Source of the DNA: Progne subis subis
Taxonomy: Eukaryota; Chordata; Aves; Passeriformes; Hirundinidae
Assembly: GCA_022316685.1 (NCBI GenBank)
Contig: JAKJHU010000140.1
Span: forward strand, 620,001-684,000
DNA: 64,000 nt
Direction of reading: 5' to 3'
The number at the start of each line of letters is the position of its first letter. Positions within the stretch are counted from its first letter, which is position 1. Of this stretch, positions 24,101-36,100 are shown one piece after another. The notes below the pieces were generated by a model. It did not search any database and had not been told where the DNA came from. It was given only the letters and a program-made list of their open reading frames with translations. A program made the position numbers and the translations under genes.

Positions 24101-27100
24101 ACTTCACAGCTGAGGTCAGTGAGCTTTTGAAAGTGGCCATATTTTTCATAGGAAGAGCAGGTTGTGAATCTCTAGATAAGAGGGAAGAACACCTTCCTAC
24201 TGACAAATGGCCAAACACATGAGTGTCATACTTGGAGATGAGTGACTTGGAGACAGTATTAATGTCAGTAGGTCATGTAAAACATATGCAAAACCACAAG
24301 AAACAGAAACTGCTACATTTAAAGAATTCTGTATAAACTGCAGTAGTTTGCAGTTTATATGGTTTGATTTTAAGCTCAGAAGACAGAACTGAAATGGTTT
24401 TAGACTGCTACATTGCTTCACCTGTTGTAAAGAGGCATCTCCAAAAGGGTGTTCCTGAGCTTGTTTCATTTCTTTAACATACTGGACAAACCTAGAGGAT
24501 CCAAGATAGAGAGGAGATTGATGTCAAATAAGCAAAGCCAGCTGAGACAAAAGGGGCAGGTGGGATCTGGGCCCTTGTGTATATTTGCAGTGTGTTCACA
24601 TCTCCCGCATAGTGCAATACTGTGTGAACCTACAGCATCTCTGAAGAGGTGTCCTGGCTGTGTTCTTCTTAACACAGTCTCCGATGTTAGTAGTGGAAAA
24701 CGAACAACAAAGCATTCAGCAAATATAACTCGTGGAGGCCTCTGACTTGCTAGGAAATATTGTGTTGAAGCATATGTTAGATGTACAGTTCAGCCATCCA
24801 GGCAACTATATCATGATCAGCAGTTACATGGCCTACTTTTTCTCTCAGCATTTCAGAATCCTCTTCCTCTGCCGTACCATCTGTGACAGACTGTTGGTAG
24901 TATTTAAGATTGTGACTTCTGGATGATCTGCAGAATCACTGCCTGGCTACAGCAGATTCCACATTCACTGACTAGAGCAGCAGTCTGCTTTTTGATGTGT
25001 TTTAAACATCAGCCTCTGGAAAGGACATGTCATCCTACAGGGCTCAACCTGTACAAGTGCAGGGTCTTTCTTTCTTAGCAATTTGAAAAAAGACTGCTTT
25101 TTCCAAACTGGTGACTGTCTGCATTTCAGGTTTGTGTTGAAGAGTATTTAGATTTAGTAGCTTAATTCTGTCCCAGTCTGTCCCCAAGACCATTCTGGAG
25201 CTGCCCTTGAGAGCTAACTGGTGTGTCCTAAGCATTTTAAGTCACCTGCTTAGATCTCACAGTGAGGAGTGCCCTTCGCTGTGGGCCCTGCTGCCACGAG
25301 GCATATTCCTACTAATGGAATTCAAAGTGGCAAGTTACCAAGGGCTAAAATCTTAACAGTGGACTTGTAAACCACATTTACATTTTATTCCTTATGTCTG
25401 CCTTCTCCTTCAGGTATACTTTGGGTAGCCTCCATTGCCTGATGTGGATGCAGTTGTGTGGGAATCCTGATAGTCTGGCTTACAGTGTTGTTGTTTCTTT
25501 TCTAGGCATCTGGCCCTTCCCCCAAAGTGATGCTCTCATCTGGGGAGGAAATTAGGTTATTGAAATAAGGGTCATGCACAGAAGCAAAGAAGCACAAGGA
25601 AGATTGCAATTTGAAACCAAGTTAACAATGAAATACACCTCTGGGTCTTGGCAGCTCCACAGAAAATAGAGTATCTTTTTATCTTTATGTTTATGTTTCA
25701 TATTCCTTAGACCTTTCACAGTGGTTTAAATCCAGGCTTTTGCAACAAGGTTTCCTTAAGTTCACTGCATAAATTGCACCTGCAGCTAATTGAGAGCTCA
25801 CGTCCTCGCATCTTGCGAGAAATCATGCACGCAGGTGTCCAAGTGGTACAGCAAAACAAGCAGTCAGCTGAACACAATGACCGTAATGTTCATTGACTGA
25901 ACCAAATCTGCCTCTTCCTCACGATTCGTGATATGTGTGCGCTTGAGCAAGAATTCATCGTTTCCAGTCTACTTCAGGCTGATTTTTAAAAGCATCTATG
26001 TTGTAAGAGGCATGAGGCCAAAGCTGGAGGACTTTAATAATTCAAGAAGAATAATATTCCCTTGGTGATGCCTCTCTGGAGGAATGTGTGGTTGCTCGAT
26101 GTGAGCCTTTTGAAGTCTTAATTGGCAAGAGATTCATCCCAGGTGTTCTGTAGCTACAGGAATGCAGTAGAAAAGAAGCATAGTCACAAACTGATATTTC
26201 TGTGTGTAATGGTGTGATTCCATTTAGAGCAGATTTTTCTTTCTGGTGAGTGCTGAGAGAACATTGGCTGCGTCCTCTGTGACCAGCTGCTGCAAAATGT
26301 GTCAGATAGATTTGGCACATCAGATTATGAGTTGTTCGAGGTGAGTGCAAAGAATTTCAAAACTGAATAGCTTCGTGTTTTCAGTGCTGCCTGGTTTTGT
26401 CCTGTGAGATATTTTTGTAATTTTAGATCTCTTCAAAGACTAGGACAGACTCAAGTTTTTCTTTGAACTGAACCTAGGTTAGCAGCATAAGCACCTCTGT
26501 TGTTTTGATTTATTTTTTTTTTTTCCAAGAGGGAGAAAAAATTATTTTTGTCTCTTGGTTTTAGTAGTTCCTTTTGTCTGTGGGGGGGGGGGGGGGGGGC
26601 GGGGAAATAGTTGGGGCAAGCACATGCCTGCTGCTATTCAGCCTTGCAGCCTCCAGGTTTCTTCATGGTGCCAGCAGTGCCCTGCTGATCCAAGAAGTGT
26701 CCTGCAAGGAGCCACAGTGATTCCTGTTTGCACCTGAAGGCATGTAAAGGAGAACCAAGGGATCAGGACCAGCCAGCCTCAGTTTGGGGACGGCAGGTTC
26801 TGCTTGACCAACCTGATCTCCTTCTATGGCAAGGTGACCTGCTTAGTGGATGAGTGCTGGAGCAGGCTGCCCAGGGAAGTGGCTGAGTCATCATCTCTGC
26901 AAGTGTTTAAAGACATGCAGATGTGGGACTTTGAAACATAGTTTAATGGTGGACTTGGCAGAGCTGGGTTAACAGTTGGACTTGAGAAGATTTCATTCGA
27001 AAAGAGCTTAAAAGCTTGTGGGGAGATTCTGCCACAAGCTGACAATATACTTCTGTGTTTTTCTTCAGAATTTAAACATACGCTCAGTTGAAGCCACAGT

Positions 27101-30100
27101 TTGTGAAAAATTATAACTGATAATTGATTGCAGGTTTTACATTTTCAGCTTCAAACACCCTAAAAGAATATTATTGTAACTTTTTTTTTTTTTTTGCTTC
27201 CTTTATATGCATCCTTTTGGGCCACCATTCCTCTCTGAAGGAACCCACGTCTTACATTCTTTTCTGGTCTAATTACCCTGTATACAAAAAACTCTATTTG
27301 AGTCACCCACTCAAAATTAGAATATGTGAGGATTGAGGTAGCCCTGAAGCCTTCCTGCTGTACTGTGACTGTAGGTGACAGCCTTTAATTATGTGACCAC
27401 ATTCGTTTCTCCCCTTCTGCAGTCCCAGAGGGAGTGAGTAGATTTGTCAGGTAAGCAATTAAGTAATCCAAATGCTAGCATTTTTGTGTCATCTTCACAA
27501 TCCAGAAGAATACAGCTCAATAGAAAGGTCACTCAGATGTGAAAACATTTTATATAGGCCTTTAGCAAGGAAACAAGTTTATCTTGTGTGCAATTCCTGT
27601 AATTGAGAGAGTATAATTTTATGGGTTTATGCTGCAATTAACACACCATTGACTTGCAGAGAATGTAACCTTTTTATTTGCAGAGGTAAGCCTGTATTTT
27701 ACATCTGGGTTAGTATCATATGTTTGTTTGGATTCACAGCACCACCTGATGGCTGAAGGCCCATTTCTGGGCATGGGGATGCTCTGCATCCCTTTGGTTC
27801 AGTTTCTGTTAGAAATGAAAACAAGGGTGTACACTGATGCCATTTCTCTTTGCTGCAGGGCACAAGGAATGCTGACTGCTCATGCACAGGTAGTTCCTCT
27901 AAAGCTTTGTGTGTCTGCCTGGGACTATTAAAATGAATATTTAATTATTTTTTTTTTTTAAATTTAAGTTCCTTGAATAAAGCTTCAGAAAATATTCAAA
28001 TTTCTCATAACACTTCCCAGGGAGTTATCTGAAGAGATGGAAACCCTAGATATATTGTGTAGAAATTTCCTCTGGTGACGTGGTGAACCCCATATACTTT
28101 GACCAAACCTGTAAGGTCATGTCAGTACTGGTGAACGCCTGTGGCAGTGGGGTGGGGATAAAAGAGCTGCCCATGGGTGATGGCCAGCATGGGCTGCTCT
28201 GTCTACATTCTCAGGGAAGGGGGATGTCTGAGGGAGACATGGGGCCACCCTTGCCTCAGCTGTCATAGGATAGTGAGTGCTGCAGAGCACTGAGGAGATG
28301 ACCTCAGTGCTGCCTCAAAGGGCTCACGCCTACCTGTCAAAGCACCTGATTTTAACAGCCTATTTAATACAAAAGTGTCTTGATATACGCAGCATTTCCA
28401 AATGTCAGATCACATAGTTCTCCCTCTGTGGAACTGGAAAAGAAAAGCAAATTTAAAGGCAAAGGAGAATCAAGGTGTGGAGCCTGAGCAGGGGTGTGCT
28501 TCCTTGTGTGGCACAGCCTGAAACAGATTTGCATAATGGTGGGTTTGGGGGAGAAGGGATATGTAGGAGGAGGCGGATTTGTACTCAGTGCAGCCATTAA
28601 CTAATAGGTTATCCATGCAAATCCTCTACATAGTGAGAAGGGAATAAATCTCTGCCTGTAAAACCTTAATGCAAGAATATTTGTTAAATACAAAATAGTG
28701 AGAAATCAATTCCAACAGCATTCAACCTTTCTAATCTTTTATTAACCATTATTTGTGATGTTATTATTAAATCATAAGCTGATGCTGAAGGAATTTATTG
28801 GAAAAAATTAGAATAAATGAGTGGGGCTCTGCAGTGTTTGTGGCTAAATGTTCAAGTGCAATTCTTCAAAGATTTGAGTTATTTTTATTTTACTGGTTGC
28901 AGCTTTGTATCAAAGCAAGCATTGAAAGCCACTCAAATTTATAAACATTTCTTTATATACATGTTCTAGATAATTTTTTTAAAACTGTCATTAATTTTAC
29001 AGAACCAAATTTTGGTCATGTTGAAGTTGATGGGAATTATGCCTGGGAGAGCAGCAAGATCCCAGTGAGATTTATGCATGTGCTTGATGCTGTGTGATAG
29101 AAAATAATCTAATGGAAAATTTTGCCAAATGGGACCACAAATGAATGCAGTCCAGGGAAACCCTGTTTGCAGCACTTGCCATTGCTAGAGGAAAATCCTT
29201 TGTTTCCTTCACTGCCTCTCCATCACACTTCTAATTATTATGAAATTTATTCTGAGAAGTGTAATGAAGAGGTCTGTTTTACAAGCTGGAAATTAGAGGA
29301 TGACTCCCTTGATACTTCAATTCTCAAATGTTCAGCTAATTTGCAGGTGCCCTGGCCTCATTAATGACTGCACTACAGAAGCAGGCTATTTTCAGGTGCT
29401 TCCAGGAGTACAGCAGGTCCAGCACTGTGGTGGCTGGGCTTTTAACACACAGCTTTGTAGCCTTGTATGGAACAGTACAAAAGGAGTCCAGGGTCAGCTT
29501 GGATTCCTGTGCTTTTCATTTGCTGTCTGTGGGACCTGTGCAGGCCTTAAGGAAATCCAGTGTGGCTGTGCATAGGAGCTGCAGTTTGTCTTGGCTCTGT
29601 GCCATGCTTATAGTTTTTGCAAAATGGACCCAAAATCTTCAGGTAAGGATTTTTTTGCAGCAAGATAAGAAAAAAATTATGTCCCACACATATTATCTGC
29701 TGGACCAGGCAGAGAGAAGGAATGGGAAAAAAAAAAAAAAAGTCTTAAAAATGCAGAGAAAGAGGAAAAATGAACAGCCTGACAGCTTTCTCTATTCTCA
29801 GTCACTCTGTCACATATTGATCATCCTGGATCTTGACTGGAATGGTGGTTACTGCAGCACTACAGCCAGCATGGGACCCCTGAGCAGGCTGTGGTTCAGT
29901 GATCCCAGAGTAAGCAGAGACCTCTCCCACGCAGCTCAGTGCCCTGGTATCTCCCTGCCCTTGGGAAATGCATCAGGTGGGGATGCCAAGGGGTGAATGT
30001 CTTTTGGGGAGAGTATTACCTGAAGACATGAGATGCTGGGTGGTGTGGAAGCACGGTACCCGCAGATTCCCTGCATCTCAGACTAAATCAGAAAGGGGCA

Positions 30101-33100
30101 ATGGGATGTGAACAAGTTGTGGGAGATCAGAAGCAGATGTTATTAGGCAAGAGGGAGGTAGGGTGAGCTTCCCACTGTATCACCCATACAGATGTATTAC
30201 TCATGTAGCCACTAAAATACACCATTCCTGGCAAGTTAACCTAGGGATTATATGTATGAAAAATATATTCTACACAGTGACCTCCTGAATTATAATGATA
30301 ATGAGCTTTACTCCCAGGCAAGAAGCTTTTAAGCAATGCATGAACTGTGTTATTTACTCTGCTATGCTCAAATAATTCCTTTTGTTTTCACAGGCCGATG
30401 CTGGCTGGATGCTTTGGAACTTGCCCTGCGTTGCTCCAGCCTCTTTCGGCTCAGTGCCTCCAAGCAGGGAAAGGACGGAGAAGTGAACTGCTTGAGTGAT
30501 TCATCACATGCAGGGCTCAACCACCTCTTGCACACCAGTACTATGTCAGACCAGGAGTTCTTCCAGTAAGATGGGGCTGTTATTCTTTAAGGCACAGAGA
30601 GGTGTCATATGGCTCAAACTTTAGTGTAATCTAGCCAGACTCCACTGAGGAGATGTGTTTAAAAACCAGCCTGTATGTTCTGCTGCTGCATCTCTCACTA
30701 ATATATAGGCTTGGTTGCCACCTAATGCTTGAACACACAGGCCGGGGGAAATCTCAGCTGTGTTTGTTTGTACATAAACAACTTTTAGCCCTGCTTGGGC
30801 CAAAATGGTGCCTGGGGATGCCAGCATGAAAATTGGCTTGCCCGAGTAAAGATTGCAGAATCTAGCTGCTGTAGTTACGCATACACAGTCATTAACAATG
30901 TCTCTGTACTGCTAGCACATATGCCTCTTACTCTGATCTATTTTTTAATAATGTGTACTCTTCCCTGGTAATACTGTCATAGTCAGCAGAGTGCACACGC
31001 TGCATCCTTAGTTTTGTAATTACTCTCTCTCTCTACAGGGACTTTGAGGGGTGTCCAAATTCTTCCTCGATTAATCAGATAAATTTTTACATAAGGGGAA
31101 AAAGTCCCCACAGCCTTCTTTCTATTCATATTCCTGGTATTACTGCAGCGTTTTGAAACATCAAAGCTCCCTACACATTAAAAAGCCCCAGGCCTTTCTG
31201 TTGCTTATAGCTGAATAAGCAACTTCATAAATCCTCCAGATTTGGTCTTTGGAGTGAGAACTGGGAGAGATAGTGTCTATTTCTAGTTCTGCTGATTGGA
31301 ATTTGACTTTTAGAGCTCACAGTAATGCACCATTGTTTATGCAGTTTCCAGGGTAGCAATTCTTGCAGTCTGCAAAGATGATGCCTTGCAGAGCAGGACC
31401 TCACCTTTAAGATGTTTTCTTGGTCTCTGTTACAACAACAGCAGGGGTTTTAGTCCTCTTCGGAGTGTGAAGGTATCTCTGGCCCCATGGGACCAAAGGG
31501 GTGGCAGCATTTCAGGTTGCCCTTTGTCCTGGTAGTTTCTGGTAATCCCAGCATGTGTTCTCCAGTCCTGCTGTTTGGGATTTTATCTAGAGTTTGAGGA
31601 AAAGCTTTTCTGAAAAGCAGTGGGAGAAGAAAAGGAAATCTAATATCTTACCACATCATGTGCCCTAGTACTTGTGCTCATGGGCTTCTTTCATAATACT
31701 TTCCTTATGCCTGGGAGTCTCTGTGATAATGAATTCAAGAATGCAGTGGACTTGGTTTTTGGCTGACGGATGCATGTACAGAAATATACGTAATATTAAA
31801 ATGGAGCCTGTGGCATTGAGAACATTCAGACAAACCCATGGCTACTGTAAGTGAATGCAGAAGATAGGGTTAAAACTGTAGTAAAGTATTTCTTCATAAT
31901 ATGATCTGTGAATGATGCTTAAGTGGTGCCTCTATTTCACCTCTTAGTTGTCCAACTTTATAAGCCCCCTTAAAATATGGGATTCAGTAGTAGTAGCACA
32001 CATGGCAAAGTTTTCAGCAGGACAAAGTACCCACAATTGCAATCAGATATTCCTTACAGGCTGAAATTTTAGCTGAGTCTGGTTCAAGCTGGGCGTTCAG
32101 CATGTGGTCGTCTGGACAGTTCACTCTCCTTTCTGTGTCCTACCACTGTTGGGAGTGCGCACCCAAACTCCCCAGTGCTTAAAGCCCAGAGGAGTTTGAG
32201 GGTTGCAGGATAGGAGGATGACTTGATGTCATCCCTGAAGGAATGAAGAACATTTGAATAAGGGAGAAGGCAAAACCCAAACTCTGCAAGTGCTGAGCAA
32301 AGTGGTTTTGGTTTGCCAGTGACAGTGGCTTCCTCACAGGGATTCAATTATTCTAATTAAATGCTTTCCCCACAGGGAATCCTACCAATTAAATTGGCAT
32401 GCAGTTGTTAGGGGGCCAGTTAATAACATTTAACTCTATCTTCAAATTAGCTAAACTACTCTGTCAAGAACAGAAAAAGAAAGGGAAGATGATGGATATT
32501 ATAGGGAGAACAAAACCCCCCTGGGAGATGGCAAAGGCAGATCTGTTGAGCCAAAGTTGCATTTGTCTGCTGGCTGCTTTGCTCCTTTCCTGCTGGGAAA
32601 CAAATCAAGATGATACAGTGATTTCAAAATCCCTGTCTTTATTAGCATATAAAAATGAGGGAGAGAACTGTGTGAATGAATCCAAGATTTAAGTACTGTG
32701 TAAATCAGTGATTTCAGACAAGAGACTTTTAGGGCACCAGGCACTCTTCTTTTTAATATGAAGTTGTATTTCTTGTGGCTTCCATGTCTTATCTCCAGCA
32801 TGTCCAGGAATCTGGCTGGTTACTTGTTTGCAAGAACCAAAGGTTGTGGTAGTTCTTTAGAGCTACCCAGACGACTGCCAATGGCAAAAGGAAAGAGCCT
32901 GCTCTTTGTCCGGGGTGAGGAAGTTATAGCTTTATTTGGTCCAGAGCTATTTCAGCTCCTTTCCTGTCCTCGCAGATGCCAGAGAGAGTGAGGGCTTACC
33001 CCAGGCCCCGGGCTTTTTCCCCAGGGGGGGACAGGGCCAGAGGCAGGGACAAGCCGCTCCCCAATCAGGGACAAGGTGGGAGTGGAACAGAGTTGGGTTA

Positions 33101-36100
33101 CATTCCAGTGTGGGGGATGGGCACGGCTGAGCAGGGACAGACCACGTGATACAGTTTCCAAGGGGAACAGGGGAAAATGTTACAAGTCCAATGAAACACG
33201 ATACAAACCCAATTAATGCATTACAACAAAAGTTTTTGCTTTGCTTTATGTAGAAGAGCAGTATCAAACCAAAGAATCCTGGTCACCAACTGATGTTTCC
33301 AGGAATGCCACTTAGGGAATAAAGCATTGCTGTAAGAGAATTCTAATATGCTGAAACAGTAAATTAGCCATGAAAAGTACCAGGTTACTCATGTTCATGG
33401 TGGAAATCCAGTGCTGACTTTTAGCATAGTCATTGCTCCCCGAGACTTTGGAGTCTGGTTCCAAATCTCATTGGAAGCCCTTGGGAAGTCTTTCATTGAT
33501 TGGCCAAGCTCATGGCATGGTTTTTGTTCTTAGCATATCACACAGTTCTTGAAGGAAGAACTTGGGTCACTTCAACATCTCATATTTGATACTCAGAATG
33601 AGAAGCATCTGTTTTCCTTTTGGTTCCCCAGAGTGATTCCATGGCTCTGGATGTATTAAGCCTTGCCTTGTTTGTGGTGGTGAGTAATCAGTGCACAGTT
33701 GAGTGGAGTTTCATATCAATCTGATTTCCCTCTAGGACTAAATCTGAAATCCTTAAAAACTGCTGGGGTGGGGGTGGTGGTGGTCGTAGTGAGAGAAAAC
33801 TAAGAAATGAGTAATTTACTCTATTAAACTTCAAGTATTTCCCAAATGTGAGGCAGGTGACACTGGAAAACTTGCTCTTCTTACAAATGTGAATTAGAAA
33901 CAAATGCTACTTCTCAGCCATGAGCTAAAAGCCTTATAATGAACTGTTCTTTCAAGTATTTTTTCCCCATGAAGAAGACTTTCACTAGGTAAAGGGAGCA
34001 AAGCAACCACAGATAACACTCACATGTTTACCTGATCATTGAAAAATTAAGAAATAAATTAGGTATTTAAATGATCAAAACCTAATATTTTCCTGGACAT
34101 ACCATCCAGGAAACAACTGTAGTGAGGAATCGTGGGAAAATCTCTGCAGACAGCTCTTTCCTCATCTTTTTTTCCACTTTATTATTTTAAATTCATGTGT
34201 GTATAATCTGTGCCTCCAGTTTATTTGGTTATCAGTCATTACATTTGCTGCTTGCTGGGTAAAAAAGAGAACTACCATCCTGGCACTAGAAAAATGAACA
34301 CACATAATGTCTGAAAGCAAATTATTAGTGCTGATCATTGATTCATGATCTTAGTTTTGTGGTACAGTACAACTGTCAATTCAAAAAACTTGTGGTTTGT
34401 ATATATAGCCGCTATATATATATATGTATGTGTATGTGTATATGTATATGTATATGCAGACATACATATATTTACAAATGGAATTGAAAGATTTTCTAAA
34501 GGCACAGAAAGGTGTAGATGACACTTCCAGAAGAACTCTAGAAACTGGACTCTGCCAGAAACTGAGCTGTGGCTGTCACAATGTGGCTTGCTTGGAAAGT
34601 GTAAAATCATGAGCTTGTTTCAGTGCGTAATTGGAAGTTGAGATCTTCTGAAAAGCTGATGCCAGTTCTGCATTCTGAATCTTCTGCCTTTTTTTTTTTT
34701 TTTTTTTTTTTTAATTTAATTTAATCTGTCTCTACCTGGCAATGTGTAATTATCTTTTTAAAATAGAAAGTAACAAGAAGGAGGAAGAGAGCAAGGATGG
34801 GAACTTTCAGCATTCATCCTTAGTAAAAATTGGAACATAGCCAGAATGGCCAGAGAAAATGCCCATCCTAGAGAAGCTTGATGCTTGACAGAGCATTCCC
34901 ATGTACTGAGAAATCTTGGAGAGGAGGACAGACTACAGGAAGTTACAAAACTCTTCAAGATCCAGGGCCTGTTTAGATCCTCTGAAACACTTTGTATAGC
35001 TGGAAATCTTTTTTTATTGCACTATCCAAGAGCAATTTTTCATGAAGTCTCAGTTAAGAAATTTTCAGAGGAAGGACAAGCTGAGTAGCTCAGTAAATGG
35101 GAGTTAGGCCAGGCCATGGAAGAGGTAATGTGTCTACAGACATGTATGAATAAGGAAAACTGTTTCCCGTGATAGATACCACTTGAAAAAAGTGCATTTA
35201 GTGAATACTTTCCAGCACCTGGCCTGTTTAATCATATTTGTCATCTGTCATATGAACTACATCTGCTTTTTCAAACGGAGATGCTGTAAGTTACTTGAGA
35301 GAGAATTTTTGGCATTCTCTAAAGTCTGGATCACTGAGGATGAAGATTGTTACAACTCCCATTCTTTCCCTTAGATCTGTAATACTTTTGGAGTTCTCAC
35401 ATGCAATTGTCCACTCCATGCTTTCAACTCTGTTCTTCCACACAGCATCATCTGGGGGAAGCACATTCCCCAGGCTGGCCTGGTGGATGAGGGAGGGGTA
35501 TGTGTGTGAGAAAATACTTGCTTCTATTAGTTTTTAAATTTGTCTTTTCTAGTGTAGGTCTGACTTAGGACCACCCTCTGTTGAAATAAAATAGCAATAG
35601 CACGGAAAAGAAAATTTATCCCATAATGTCATATTTTTTATATATGCTGCAATCCACTGATTGGCTTCTGTAAAGGGAAAAATCTCTCCTGTTGGATACT
35701 TCTGTCCTCTAATCAGCAGTGTAGAGTTGTTGAAGTGCACTTGCTCTGTACCCCTCTGGTCTGTGGACTCCCATCTGGAGCCAGCAGCAGAGCTGTGTAA
35801 TGGTGGGTAAATGGAGCTGGCACATTTTGAAAAGTGCAGTTTGGAGCAGAAAACTTTGATGGAAAATATCTCACTCTTTTTGTGATAAAACCCTTGTTAA
35901 TCAAGAAATCAATGTCTGAGACTGTCCTGGTCTGTACACCCCATTCTGTGTCCTGGGGGTGTTTTTACTGTGTTTAAAAAGCCTTAAGCAATTTGGCTTT
36001 GTAAATCAAACTGAAGTAAGTAATGAACTGTGCATTGCAGGTTGAATGAATCAACCCTGGAGAACAACCACCATTTGGAAAATGATGCTTTTTCAGACAA

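Larger units (their letters stand above)
21817..30393 (+). other. OSBPL5: Intron 5
   Basis: 8,577 bp. It contains an A tract at about 21890-21912, a CpG-bearing block at about 25800-25960, an 18-base G run at 26582-26599, an internally deleted CR1 at about 26755-27000 and a 210-codon open frame (29364-29996) that I do not believe is a gene. Confidence 0.8.
30566..36040 (+). other. OSBPL5: Intron 6
   Basis: 5,475 bp. It contains the small LTR-like element at 32845-33228, a TA/TG microsatellite at 34400-34456 and T24 at 34689-34712. The remainder is AT-rich with nothing recognised. Confidence 0.8.
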
